From Mycobacterium sp. 852002-51163_SCH5372311 (GTDB lineage Bacteria > Actinomycetota > Actinomycetes > Mycobacteriales > Mycobacteriaceae), in assembly GCF_001667115.1 (NCBI RefSeq), contig NZ_LZIJ01000188.1, positions 1 through 64,000 on the forward strand: a stretch of 64,000 nucleotides of DNA. Direction: 5' to 3'. The notes below the pieces were generated by a model. That model ran no database searches. It was not told the origin of the DNA and worked only from the letters and a program-made list of their open reading frames with translations. Below, in pieces: positions 1 through 8,083 of this stretch. Each line of letters opens with the position of its first letter. Position 1 is the stretch's first letter. A program made the position numbers and the translations under genes.

Positions 1-230
1 GTCTGCGCGTTCGCCGGCGAACAGCCGAGCTTCCAGGCCACCAACGCCGGCACCGACCGCGCGCCCGTGGCCCCGCAGAGTTGGTCGCGATCCAGCTCGG
101 CGACGATCTCCACGATGCGCCCATCAATCGCGTTGCGCTGACCGGCCAACTGCGCCAACTCCTCAAACAGCACCTCAACATGCCCGCTAGGACTCACCTT
201 CACGGCGCCGGCTGATGCGTTCGAAGACAC
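1..230 (-). CDS. DUF222/HNH endonuclease (13E12-repeat family), N-terminal part only
   Basis: Reading the minus strand from a GTG at 230 gives an open frame of 76 codons that leaves the window at the left edge without a stop, so only the N-terminus is visible. It contains ELAQLAGQRNAIDGRIVEIV followed by DRDQLCGATGARSV, which I recognise as the N-terminal DUF222 region of the 13E12/REP13E12 proteins repeated in mycobacterial genomes. These usually carry a C-terminal HNH nuclease motif, which would lie outside the window. Known family behaviour: multicopy and probably mobile or selfish, function unproven. The GTG start is chosen because no other in-frame start with a plausible upstream region is visible. 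Confidence 0.75.
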   Translation of the reverse strand, partial: MSSNASAGAVKVSPSGHVEVLFEELAQLAGQRNAIDGRIVEIVAELDRDQLCGATGARSVPALVAWKLGCSPANAQ

Positions 231-306
231 GACATCATCATCGCAGCCACCTACGACAAATCCCGGCCGCCCGATCCCCGCTCTGAATTTGGTGCACACT
301 CCCAAG

Positions 307-364
307 CGAGCAGGCGCAGAATTGCCTAATTTGCCGTCAAATTGGGCGATTCTGCGTCTACTGG
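307..364. repeat. Family A palindromic element, copy 1 (58 bp)
   Basis: A 58-bp imperfect hairpin beginning CGAGCAGGCGCAGAATTG and ending GATTCTGCGTCTACTGG. It is the most diverged of four copies (others at 24661, 53098 and 60209). Its right arm overlaps the end of the hydrolase gene, whose TAG stop is at 358-360, so the element supplies the last codons. Confidence 0.75.
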
Positions 365-1299
365 CCGTGGAGGGCCCGCGTCAGAGCATCGCCCTGCAGC
401 GCGAACAGCCGCTGGGAAACCGACCAATCCGGCAGCAACGAATCGAATCCGTGACAGACGCCCGCAAATACATGCAGCTCGGTGGAAACGCCGCACCGCA
501 ACAGCCGCAGCGCATATTCGACCGCTTCGTCACGAAACGGGTCGACCTCCGCGCAGGTGATCAAAGCCGGTGGCAGACCGCGTAATTCGCTTGACCTGGC
601 CGGCACTGCAGCTGGTGACGGATCCTGACCGTTCAAATAGTGGCGCCACATCAGGTCGGCCGCCTCGCCGTCGAAGGCAGGCGTCCTCCGGAATTCCTTC
701 CTGGATGCGGTTGGGCGGTCATCGAGCACGGGTTGATGCAGCAGCTGGAATACCAGCGGTGGCAACGAGCCGTCCGCCGTACGCTGGGCCAGGCATGCGG
801 CCAGGGTTGCACCGGCGCTGCTACCCGCGACAGCCAGGCGCGCGGGATCGAACCCCAGTTTGGCCGCCTCGGCGGCGGTCCATTTCAGCACTGCCACGGC
901 GTCGTCAAGCGCGGCCGGAGACGGGTGCTCGGGTGCCAGCCGATAGTCGACGGATACCACCGAGCAGCGTCCCCGGTGGGCGAGCTCCCAACACTGCCGA
1001 TGGTCGGTGTCGAGATTACCCAACGCGAATCCTCCTGCGTGGCAGTAGATAACCACGGGTGACGGTGCGGTGGCAGCCCGGTAGATACGGACCGGGACTG
1101 AGCCGCCGGCGTGTAGGTGTTCGATAGTCACCGCGGCCGCGGTTTCCTGTTGGGCGGCAGTGCGGCGACGCTCATTCATCGACTGTCGGATCAGCGGGAT
1201 CGCGTCTGTGGTGAAGAGGGTCCGGTCGATGGCGACTGCGCGCAGCACCGGGTCGAGTCGGTCGATTTCGTCCAATTCGGTCAGCGGATCTGCAGGCAT
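358..1299 (-). CDS. alpha/beta hydrolase, hormone-sensitive lipase (HSL) type
   Basis: A 313-residue carboxylesterase or lipase of the HSL/Lip family. Visible features are the oxyanion-hole motif HAGG at residues 87-90 (the usual HGGG with one change), the nucleophile elbow GSSAG at 159-163 with Ser161, and probable acid and base Asp253 (EVDPFRDE) and His283 (CHGF). Expected activity is hydrolysis of a short or medium acyl ester or lactone; the substrate is unknown. No signal peptide is seen, so it is probably cytoplasmic. It is the last gene of a minus-strand operon: its ATG lies 19 bp inside the end of the upstream SDR gene, which implies translational coupling. Its stop falls inside a family A repeat. 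Confidence 0.92.
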   Translation of the reverse strand: MPADPLTELDEIDRLDPVLRAVAIDRTLFTTDAIPLIRQSMNERRRTAAQQETAAAVTIEHLHAGGSVPVRIYRAATAPSPVVIYCHAGGFALGNLDTDHRQCWELAHRGRCSVVSVDYRLAPEHPSPAALDDAVAVLKWTAAEAAKLGFDPARLAVAGSSAGATLAACLAQRTADGSLPPLVFQLLHQPVLDDRPTASRKEFRRTPAFDGEAADLMWRHYLNGQDPSPAAVPARSSELRGLPPALITCAEVDPFRDEAVEYALRLLRCGVSTELHVFAGVCHGFDSLLPDWSVSQRLFALQGDALTRALHGQ

Positions 1300-2006
1300 T
1301 GTCCGCCGTCTACGACGAGTTCCGAACCGGTGATGAACGACGCTTCCGGGGAGACCAGAAACACTACAGCGTCGGCAATCTCGGTGGGCCGGCCGAGCCG
1401 TCCGAAGGTCGACGACTCGACCAGCCGCTGCTGGGTTGCGTCATCGAGCATCGGGGTCGCGATCGGCCCCGGAAATACGGCGTTGACGCGGATACCGAAT
1501 GGCGCCAGCTCGGCCGCGGCGGTCTGGGTCAGGCCGCGCAGTGCCCATTTCGACGAGCCGTAGGCGCAGTGCTGCGGAAAGGGGCGGATCGCCCCGGTGC
1601 TGCAGATGTTCACGATGGCAGCGTTTTCCGCCGCACGCAGATGATCGAGCGTGGCGCGCATGCCGAGGAAGGCGCCCAGACAGTTGACCCGCCAAGCGTT
1701 TTCGAAGTCCTCGGCGGTCTCGTCGGCCAAGGACGCGCGGTGTAGTACACCGGCATTGTTGACCAGGGTGGTCAGCGATCCGAATCGGTCGACGACGGTT
1801 TCGGCGGCCGCTTCCCACTGTCGTGGCGAAGTCACGTCGAGTCCGATCCCGATCACCTCGTCGGCGCCCAGCCTGTCGACGGCGGCGAACAGCTCGTCGG
1901 AGCGCCGGTCGCAGGCAGCCACGCAATAGCCTTGGGCCTTAAGCCGTTCGGCGATCGCCCAGCCTTGGCCGCCGGCTGCTCCGGTCACCAATGCGACGCG
2001 GGTCAT
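1281..2006 (-). CDS. short-chain dehydrogenase/reductase (SDR)
   Basis: A 241-residue classical SDR. It shows the nucleotide-binding TGAAGGQG at residues 8-15, NNAG at 83-86, and catalytic Ser136, Tyr149 and Lys153 in YGSSK. It should oxidise or reduce an alcohol/ketone with NAD(P); the substrate is not deducible. I take the ATG at 2006, giving MTRVALVTG, rather than an upstream in-frame start at 2060, because the latter would add 18 residues of non-SDR sequence inside the SnoaL-like gene. The preceding gene ends at 2009, two bases away, so the genes are tightly coupled in the operon running from 6645 down to 358. Confidence 0.93.
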   Translation of the reverse strand: MTRVALVTGAAGGQGWAIAERLKAQGYCVAACDRRSDELFAAVDRLGADEVIGIGLDVTSPRQWEAAAETVVDRFGSLTTLVNNAGVLHRASLADETAEDFENAWRVNCLGAFLGMRATLDHLRAAENAAIVNICSTGAIRPFPQHCAYGSSKWALRGLTQTAAAELAPFGIRVNAVFPGPIATPMLDDATQQRLVESSTFGRLGRPTEIADAVVFLVSPEASFITGSELVVDGGQCLQIR

Positions 2007-2008
2007 GG

Positions 2009-2401
2009 TCACGGAGCCTCGGGGTTGTCGGACAGGCCGTGCGTGGTGACGAACCGGCATCGGCGCCGCCGAAAGCGCCAGCAGCCGCCATCACGCACCA
2101 ATTCGTCGTCGTACAGGGCTGGCCGCAGCTGCAGGGTCCCGGCCCGGACGAACAGTACCTGCGATCGAGCCGTCGCAGTGTCGCCGTCGACGTCGATCCG
2201 CGAGACTCCGGTCAGATGCAGCCCGCGGGGCGCCTCCCGGAACATGTCACCAATACCGTGGTGTCCTGCGAAAGACCGTCCGTAGACCAGGAATTCGGCA
2301 TCGTCAGCGAACAATTCCACGCACTCGTCGATGTCGCCGGCGTCAAGGCTCAGCGCATAGCGGGCAATGAGGTCGCGGATTGCTGCGTGGTCACCGTTCA
2401 T
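2009..2401 (-). CDS. SnoaL-like / NTF2-fold protein
   Basis: A 130-residue protein with the small cone-shaped NTF2/SnoaL fold pattern: an N-terminal helix IRDLIARYALSLDAGDIDEC, then FADDAEFLVYGRSFAGHHGI, and a C-terminal sheet ending in WRFRRRRCRF. Members of this superfamily include polyketide cyclases, dehydratases, isomerases and ring-hydroxylating dioxygenase beta-like proteins, so the family alone does not fix the reaction. The ATG overlaps the aldolase stop by 4 bp (ATGA). Its place between an SDR and an aldolase suggests a hydration, dehydration or isomerisation step in the same pathway. That role is inferred from context. Confidence 0.88.
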   Translation of the reverse strand: MNGDHAAIRDLIARYALSLDAGDIDECVELFADDAEFLVYGRSFAGHHGIGDMFREAPRGLHLTGVSRIDVDGDTATARSQVLFVRAGTLQLRPALYDDELVRDGGCWRFRRRRCRFVTTHGLSDNPEAP

Positions 2402-3159
2402 TGCGTTGTCGCCTCGCGCAGGTACTCGGCCGCGCCGCGGCGCAGCGCTTGCGATTCGGCGGCCAGGGTTACCATCCGAAAACCCAACTGGCGCATGGCA
2501 CGTCCCGCCTCGCCGTCGCCCGCGTGGATGCCGGTGACCAGGCCCGCCGCCGTGGCGGTGCGATGGATGCGCACTATCGTGTCCAGCACTTCTGGCTTTT
2601 TGATTGCCCCGACGGCGTCGAAACCCATCGAGATGGCCAAATCGGCGGGGCCGACATAGATTCCGGCCAGGCCTTCGACGGCGCAGATTCGATCCAGGTC
2701 GGAGAGCGCGGCGGCCGTTTCGATCATCGCGAAGACGCCCGCGCGAGCGGCCAGGGCGGCGGCATCGAAGCCGAGGCTGGCGCGCAGCGGCCCAAAGCTG
2801 CGGATGCCCAGCGGCGGATAACGGGTGGCGGCCACCGCCGCGGCCGCCTGCTCAGCCGACTCGATCATCGCGACGACGACGGCATCGGCACCGGCGTCGA
2901 GCACCCGCCCGATCGGCGCCGGTGCGGCGTCGGGCAGTCGCACCACGGTACCGATTGGCAGGTGTTCGATGTGGCGGAGCGTCGCTGCGATTTCGGCATC
3001 GTCAAGGTACCCGTGCTGGGCGTCGAAACCGACGTAATCGTAACCGGCCCTGGCGAATTCGTCGGGACCGATCAGCGTCGGCCCGGTGATCCATCCACCC
3101 CAGAGAATAGATTTCTGGCTCAGCGCCTGCCGTAGGTTGCTGGTGAGTTTCTGAGCCAT
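2398..3159 (-). CDS. HpcH/HpaI-family aldolase
   Basis: A 253-residue class II metal-dependent aldolase of the HpcH/HpaI/2-dehydro-3-deoxyglucarate aldolase family. Visible signatures are the DAQHG segment (catalytic His49), Arg74 in VRLP, the PPLGIRS-GP motif around 115-124, the metal ligand Glu147 (MIET) and the second ligand Asp173 in GPADL. Such enzymes cleave 4-hydroxy-2-oxo acids to pyruvate plus an aldehyde, or run in reverse. This suggests the cluster makes or breaks a C-C bond next to an oxo-acid. The gene overlaps the SnoaL-like gene by 4 bp and starts 2 bp after the alcohol dehydrogenase stop. Confidence 0.92.
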   Translation of the reverse strand: MAQKLTSNLRQALSQKSILWGGWITGPTLIGPDEFARAGYDYVGFDAQHGYLDDAEIAATLRHIEHLPIGTVVRLPDAAPAPIGRVLDAGADAVVVAMIESAEQAAAAVAATRYPPLGIRSFGPLRASLGFDAAALAARAGVFAMIETAAALSDLDRICAVEGLAGIYVGPADLAISMGFDAVGAIKKPEVLDTIVRIHRTATAAGLVTGIHAGDGEAGRAMRQLGFRMVTLAAESQALRRGAAEYLREATTQ

Positions 3160-3161
3160 GT

Positions 3162-4130
3162 TCAGTCCGAGATCGCGATCTTGATGTGCTCGGGTTCCGG
3201 CCGACTGGCCAGCTCGAATGCTGCCTGCACGTCGTCGACACCGAACGTGTGCGTCAAATATGCACCGAGTAGCGCCGGATGCTGCGCGGCGAACTTCCCG
3301 GCGGCCTCCAGCACCCGCCGTCTGTCAAGTGTCACACCCGATTTCAGTGTCAAGTTGTTGCGCAGCATGGTGCGCATACTAATCGGGTAGGAATCGTCGT
3401 CGGCGACGCCGAAATAGAAGACCGTGCCGCCGGGGGCGGCCGCGGCGATGGCGTGACCCAGCGTGGCCACCTGATGGCCGACGGCTTCGATGACGATGTC
3501 CGCGCGGTCGCCGGGTGTCAGCTGGCTCACCCAGCGGTCGCTGGTTGCGCGGACCGCCTCGTCGACTCCGAATGCGGTGGACAGTTTTTCGCGGTCCACT
3601 GGATCGACCCCGGTGACACGCCTGGCCCCGGCCGCTTTGGCGACATAGGAGAACAGCAATCCGAGTGAACCTTGCCCGATTATCGCCACGTGACGGTCGG
3701 CAAGGTCCGGCAGCTGCTCACACGCGTAGAGGACGCAAGCCAGCGGTTGCAGCCCGACCGCCTGGGCCGGTGTCAGCGACGGATCGTAAGGCGCCAGCCC
3801 GTCGCCGTCGCTGATCACCCGCTCCATCAGGCCGTCGAATCCCGATGCCCAGCCCACTATCCGGTCGCCCGCGCGGTGTTGCGGATGCCGGCTCGCGATG
3901 ACCTCGCCGGCAACTTCGTGGACTGGGAAGCCGTCCTTCTCCGCCGCGCTGCGGCCGTCGTCACCCGGAAGCCGGCCCCGCGCGCCGCGAAACGCGGGCA
4001 GGTCGCTACCGCACACGCCGGCCGCCAAGAACCGCAGTAGCACTTGACCATCGGCGAGGGATTCGGGGGTCTTGTCGGCGATCTGGTTCCGCTCGAACAA
4101 GTAGGGGGCGACGATCCGGTAAGACCACAC
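3162..4130 (-). CDS. medium-chain (zinc-type) alcohol dehydrogenase
   Basis: A 322-residue MDR-superfamily oxidoreductase. It has CGSD at residues 40-43, His71-Glu72 in a position matching the GHE motif, and the dinucleotide-binding IIGQGSLGLL. The four-cysteine structural zinc loop is not seen. Expected reaction: NAD(P)-dependent oxidation of an alcohol, possibly the product of the adjacent P450. I start it at the GTG at 4130, one base after the P450 stop (4132-4134). A longer frame to 4373 would be entirely inside the P450 gene and gives low-complexity translation. It sits between the P450 and the aldolase in one operon. Confidence 0.9.
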   Translation of the reverse strand: MWSYRIVAPYLFERNQIADKTPESLADGQVLLRFLAAGVCGSDLPAFRGARGRLPGDDGRSAAEKDGFPVHEVAGEVIASRHPQHRAGDRIVGWASGFDGLMERVISDGDGLAPYDPSLTPAQAVGLQPLACVLYACEQLPDLADRHVAIIGQGSLGLLFSYVAKAAGARRVTGVDPVDREKLSTAFGVDEAVRATSDRWVSQLTPGDRADIVIEAVGHQVATLGHAIAAAAPGGTVFYFGVADDDSYPISMRTMLRNNLTLKSGVTLDRRRVLEAAGKFAAQHPALLGAYLTHTFGVDDVQAAFELASRPEPEHIKIAISD

Positions 4131-4131
4131 G

Positions 4132-5352
4132 TCACACCGCCACCGGGATCTTGTTCCATCCCCATTGGAAACTGGACGGCAGCCGGGTGGCCTGCTCGGC
4201 GTGTATCGCGAAGTCCGGAACGCGGCGCAGCCATTCCTGCAGCAACACAGCAACTTCGAGCCTGGCCAAGTGGTATCCGATGCAGAAGTGCTGGCCGCGG
4301 CCGAATGCCAGGGAGCGACGGATCGGCCGGTTCCAGACGAACTCGTCGGGTTCGGGATATTCCCGCTCATCACGGTTGGCCGAGGCCAGCAGTGTGATCA
4401 CCCGCTGGCCCGGCTCAATGGTGTGATCGTGAATTGCGAAGGGCTTGCGGGCCGTTCGGGCGAACCATTGCGCGGGCGCACAGTAGCGGATCATCTCCTC
4501 GCGCGCGACGGGCACATTGGCCGCCGGGTCCGAGCGCACCGCGGCCAACTGTTCGGGCCGCCGGCTGAGCTCCCACAAGCCATGGGCGACGATTTTGGGC
4601 ACCGTTTCCGTCCCGCCGATGAAGATGCACAGCATCTGGGTGGCGACCTCGATGTCATCGAGGTCGCTGCCGTCGGGCAGCCGATAGCTCAGCAGTCCGT
4701 CGACTACGGGCAGCGCGCCGCCCTGGCGAGCGCGGCGCCGCTGGACCACGGGTACCAGGAATTCCAGATAGTTGGGCCGGGATTCCGCGGTATCGACGCC
4801 GACGCCGGGTTCGGCGAGGCTGCCGGCGTTGACGGCGGCCAGTACGTCGGGAGCGAGATCGGTTGGTATCCCCAGGAGTTCGCATACGATCGAGGCCACC
4901 ACGACACCGCCGTAGTCCTGCGTCAGGTCGAATGAGCCTTGCGGCAACAGCAGATCGAGTCGCTGGTTCGCCAACTCGCGAATTCTCGCCTCCAGCCCGG
5001 CCACCGGCCGCGGCCGCAACGGCTGCGAATGTGCGCGACGGATCTGGCCGTACAGATCGGCGTCGAACACGGCGTGGAACGGCAGCGGATGCAGCGGCGG
5101 GTCGTCGACCGGCCCGGTGTTGTGGTCGGCCAGCACCGACGCGGCGGGCAAGGTTCCTTCGGACGCGACGAATGTCCCGTCGTTCATCTCCAGCACCCGC
5201 CAGATGTCGTCGAATCGGGACAGGGCGAAGGTGTCCCACTGCGGCATGTAGTACGCCGGATATTGGTCGCGCAGGATTTGGTAGTAGGGCAATGGGTTTG
5301 CCATTACTTCTGCGTCGAAAGGGTCGTAGCGGAAGTCCGACGGATTGTTCAC
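4132..5352 (-). CDS. cytochrome P450
   Basis: A 406-residue soluble bacterial P450. It shows the I-helix oxygen-activation motif GGTET (246-250), the K-helix E286-M-I-R289, and the heme loop FGRGQHFCIG (350-359) with Cys357 as axial ligand. It should monooxygenate a hydrophobic substrate using a ferredoxin encoded elsewhere; no ferredoxin gene is present in the cluster. The GTG at 5352 is preferred: it overlaps the previous stop (GTGA) and begins VNNPSDFRYDPF, a normal P450 N-terminus. An in-frame extension to 5562 would run through the upstream gene. The family could not be assigned from memory. Confidence 0.95.
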   Translation of the reverse strand: MNNPSDFRYDPFDAEVMANPLPYYQILRDQYPAYYMPQWDTFALSRFDDIWRVLEMNDGTFVASEGTLPAASVLADHNTGPVDDPPLHPLPFHAVFDADLYGQIRRAHSQPLRPRPVAGLEARIRELANQRLDLLLPQGSFDLTQDYGGVVVASIVCELLGIPTDLAPDVLAAVNAGSLAEPGVGVDTAESRPNYLEFLVPVVQRRRARQGGALPVVDGLLSYRLPDGSDLDDIEVATQMLCIFIGGTETVPKIVAHGLWELSRRPEQLAAVRSDPAANVPVAREEMIRYCAPAQWFARTARKPFAIHDHTIEPGQRVITLLASANRDEREYPEPDEFVWNRPIRRSLAFGRGQHFCIGYHLARLEVAVLLQEWLRRVPDFAIHAEQATRLPSSFQWGWNKIPVAV

Positions 5353-6053
5353 TGCAGTGGTGAGGGTGGCAGGGCCTGCAGAATCGAGTCCTCCCAACCG
5401 TCGCGCAGGGCCGGAGCCACGCTCATCCAGGTGACGATTTCGGCGGGCGGGTTGTCCTTCCAGGACGGGTAGTGCTGCGCAAAACAATTCCAACCGCCGT
5501 CCAGTGCCCAGTAGTGGATGACCTCGTTGTAGCGGAACGTGGTGGTGAACGAGCCCAGCCATCGTTTGCCGGTGCGCTCAGACCATGGGACATAGAGGCG
5601 CTCCAGCTCGCGGATGTAGTCATCCTGACGACCCGGCTTGGTCTGCATGATCTCTTGAATCACAAGTGGCGCAGTGAAGTTGGCCTCGCGCAGCTGAGCC
5701 AGCGTTTTGTTGCTCGGCCCCGGGTACATGATGCGGCCCTCCCCCGACGCGCCGATGCCGGCCAGAAACGCCGACCACTTCCCGGCCGCGACCTCATGGC
5801 TGCCGCCGCGTGCCTGGGCCGCCCCGATCCGCGCGTAGTCGGCGAACCCGTCGATCTCCCAAATGATCGTCACCTGCGGCCAGTGACCGTTGTAGGGGGT
5901 GCATTCCCACATTGCGAACAGTCGTGCGCCGAGCTCGTCCATCATCGGCTGATAAATGTCGGTGAACAGCTCGGTGAATCGGTCACTTCGGCCCGACCCC
6001 AGCGCGATCGTCTCGTGCAGGTACAGCAGCGTGTGGCGGTAGTACTTCTTCAT
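5349..6053 (-). CDS. NIPSNAP-like two-domain protein
   Basis: A 234-residue protein of uncertain function, built from two similar halves. The first has HTLLYLHETIALG and WPQVTIIWEIDGF; the second has PLVIQEIMQTKPGRQDDYIR and EVIHYWALDGGW. This looks like a duplicated dimeric alpha-beta barrel of NIPSNAP or EthD type, a fold used for binding hydrophobic or polyketide-like intermediates. The fold assignment is my inference from pattern. The ATG at 6053 gives MKKYYRHTLL and lies 4 bases past the preceding stop; an upstream TTG at 6065 is possible. It ends with a 4-bp overlap with the P450 gene, so the two are probably cotranslated. Confidence 0.8.
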   Translation of the reverse strand: MKKYYRHTLLYLHETIALGSGRSDRFTELFTDIYQPMMDELGARLFAMWECTPYNGHWPQVTIIWEIDGFADYARIGAAQARGGSHEVAAGKWSAFLAGIGASGEGRIMYPGPSNKTLAQLREANFTAPLVIQEIMQTKPGRQDDYIRELERLYVPWSERTGKRWLGSFTTTFRYNEVIHYWALDGGWNCFAQHYPSWKDNPPAEIVTWMSVAPALRDGWEDSILQALPPSPLQ

Positions 6054-6057
6054 GTTG

Positions 6058-6645
6058 CTAGCCAAGCCGAATCAGCTCCGATTCGACCGGCAGGCAACTA
6101 GCCGCGTCACGCACCAGTGTTTCGGTGGAATCTACTGCGTCGCAGCCAATCCCGGCCGCGGCAAGGGCGTGGCTCTTGAACAACCGTGCCGCGCCGCTGA
6201 GCACGTGCTGCACCGTGGTCATCCCCCGGTTCACCTCGAGGGGCCAACCGTCACCCCAGAGGGCGACGTCGGTAGACCGGTGATTCAGCGCCTTGAGGAC
6301 GCGGGCCTGAACGGTTGCATCCGCGGTGAACGCCTCGGCGCTGACCGCCAGCCCCTGGCCCGCCGAACGGGTGAACCACGACTCCAGATCCACCGCCGCC
6401 ACCCCGAGAATGCGCAGGGGCCGGGTGTCCCAGCCCTGCGGCAACAGCACGGTCACCTCCCAACCAGCCGCCACCCGGTCGTACATCCACCCGCCTGCCG
6501 CGCACACCGCGTCGCGCGTGCTGACGGCCACCACGTCGAGTCGGTATCGCAGACTCTCTGCATCCGCGCGAGGTCGCCCCGCCGCACCTCGCTTTCGGTA
6601 GTCGTCTTTTCGGTAGTCGTCGATGTCGAAAGTTCCAGTGACCAT
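6058..6645 (-). CDS. hypothetical protein, first gene of the P450 operon
   Basis: I do not recognise this protein. It has about 195 residues if started at the ATG at 6645, chosen because GAGGA lies about 8 bases upstream; in-frame ATGs at 6663, 6669 and 6714 are alternatives. Near the N-terminus a 15-base tandem duplication encodes DDYRK twice. The rest is mixed alpha/beta with no membrane segment or known catalytic motif; GWEVTVLLPQGWDTRPLRIL suggests a Rossmann-like strand-loop-helix, but this is weak. It is first in a minus-strand series of nine closely spaced genes ending at 358, and the regulatory motif at 6772-6795 lies upstream. Confidence 0.75.
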   Translation of the reverse strand: MVTGTFDIDDYRKDDYRKRGAAGRPRADAESLRYRLDVVAVSTRDAVCAAGGWMYDRVAAGWEVTVLLPQGWDTRPLRILGVAAVDLESWFTRSAGQGLAVSAEAFTADATVQARVLKALNHRSTDVALWGDGWPLEVNRGMTTVQHVLSGAARLFKSHALAAAGIGCDAVDSTETLVRDAASCLPVESELIRLG

Positions 6646-6771
6646 CCATCCATTCCTCACCATTCCCATTGCCACGGATCGTGGTGCCGACGGCGTGGCC
6701 TGGGCGCTTGTCATGGGCTGTCACCGCCTCACCGTCTGGTCCGACCGGGTGACGCGGCTCACCGGACAGCG

Positions 6772-6795
6772 TGACACTTCAAGGCGATTTTGTAA
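6772..6795 (+). promoter_or_regulatory. operator-like motif TGACACTT-N10-TTGTAA, copy 1
   Basis: The sequence TGACACTT, ten variable bases, then TTGTAA. It lies between the hypothetical gene at 6645 and the CoA-transferase stop, ahead of the P450 operon on the minus strand. Identical words with identical 10-base spacing recur at 11819-11842 and 11890-11913. It can be read as a weak dyad TGACA-N14-TGTAA. No regulator is proven; the TetR encoded at 13638-14186 is the nearest candidate. Confidence 0.6.
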
Positions 6796-6811
6796 AGGTC
6801 CGCGAGATGCG

Positions 6812-7981
6812 TCAGGGGTTGTGGCGGGCCCGAAGTTCGGCGAGCACTTCCGCGGTGTGCTGCCCGAGTTGCGGTGCGGCGGAACGCGGCGCCCACGGTG
6901 TGCCATGGAAATCCGCCGGGGTGGCGACCATCGGAATACCTGCTTCGCCGTCCGGCACGTCGACGATCCCGCCCGCCGCGTGGAACTGTTCGTCCGCCAC
7001 GACGTCTTCCAGGGCGTTGACCGGTGACCAGAAGAAATCCGGTTCGTTTGCGAAGACCTCCGACCAGTCGTCAAGCGACTTCGTAGCGAAGATCTCGTCC
7101 AGGGCGGCGACGAGTTGACCGGCGTTGGCGGCCCGGGACCGCGCGTCGCCGTATCGCGGATCCGTCAGCCACTCCGGCTTGCCGACGGCGCGGCACAGCG
7201 CAGGCCAGTGCCGATCGGCCTCCAGCCCGACGATCCAGAAACGTCGACCGTCGCCGGCGGCGTAGTTGTTCATGCAGGGATTGCCCATCGACTCCCGCTG
7301 TCCGATGGCGATCGGTTGGCCGGTGAGCAGATAGGTGTTGAGGTCGAAGCTCACGGTGTAGGCGCCCTGGCGGTACAGCGACGTGGTCACCAGTTGTCCT
7401 TCGCCGGTGCGCTCGCGGGCCAGCAGCGCCGCGCACACGGCCGCGGCCAGGGTCATGCCCGCCGAATGGTCGCCCATGCCGCCACGCTGAAACGGCGGTG
7501 TGTCGCCGGGCCGGGTGAGCAGGTGGGCGACGCCGGCGCGCGACCAGAATGCCGCCACGTCGTACGCGGCGCGGTCGGCGTCGGGTCCGGTTTCGCCGTA
7601 GCCGGTGATCAGTCCGTAGACCAGCCGCGAGTTGCGATCGCGGACCGACTCGTAGTTCAGTCCGAGCCGCTGCAACGCTGCTGGACGCACATTGGTGACG
7701 AAAACATCTGCGTCGGAGAGCAATTCGAATGCGGTGTCGCGGCCGTCGGCGGTGGTGAGGTCCAGCACGATGCTGCGCTTGGAGCGGTTGTCCATCTCGA
7801 ACGGCGGGTTGACCCCGAGGTCGCAGCCCAGCATCCGGCCGAACAGCCGTCCCGGATCGCCGGTCGGTGGTTCGATCTTGACGACGTCGGCGCCCCAATC
7901 CGCCAGGATGCCGCCGGTAGCCGGTCCGGCCACCCACACTCCGAGCTCGACGACTTTGATGCCTTCCACCGGTCCCGCCAT
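6812..7981 (-). CDS. CaiB/BaiF (family III) CoA-transferase
   Basis: A 389-residue family III CoA-transferase. The N-terminus has the typical KVVELGVWVAGPATGGILAD followed by GADVVKIEPP, then RSKRSIVLDL. The catalytic aspartate is Asp171 in RGGMGDHSAG. The enzyme should move CoA from an acyl-CoA donor onto a carboxylic acid, or act as an epimerase as in the alpha-methylacyl-CoA racemase branch. Its gene stops 166 bp before the hypothetical gene start at 6645, and the shared motif TGACACTT-N10-TTGTAA lies in that gap. It is divergent from the DUF427 gene at 8084, so its promoter lies in 7982-8083. Confidence 0.95.
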   Translation of the reverse strand: MAGPVEGIKVVELGVWVAGPATGGILADWGADVVKIEPPTGDPGRLFGRMLGCDLGVNPPFEMDNRSKRSIVLDLTTADGRDTAFELLSDADVFVTNVRPAALQRLGLNYESVRDRNSRLVYGLITGYGETGPDADRAAYDVAAFWSRAGVAHLLTRPGDTPPFQRGGMGDHSAGMTLAAAVCAALLARERTGEGQLVTTSLYRQGAYTVSFDLNTYLLTGQPIAIGQRESMGNPCMNNYAAGDGRRFWIVGLEADRHWPALCRAVGKPEWLTDPRYGDARSRAANAGQLVAALDEIFATKSLDDWSEVFANEPDFFWSPVNALEDVVADEQFHAAGGIVDVPDGEAGIPMVATPADFHGTPWAPRSAAPQLGQHTAEVLAELRARHNP

Positions 7982-8083
7982 GGCTTATTCCTACCGGTTC
8001 CTACCGGCGAATGTGGGGTTGTGTTACGGCGACCCCGATCTACGCGCACAATATGTCCACAGTCAGCGCGGAAGAAGGTGAGC

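Noticed and set aside
4373..5562. Longer N-termini for the alcohol dehydrogenase and P450
   Set aside because: The added residues come from reading through the upstream genes in a shadow frame. GTG starts coupled to the previous stop codons give family-typical N-termini.
7990..8009. Tandem 10-mer CCTACCGGTT CCTACCGGCG before the DUF427 gene
   Set aside because: Two short imperfect copies only; not distinguishable from chance in GC-rich DNA.
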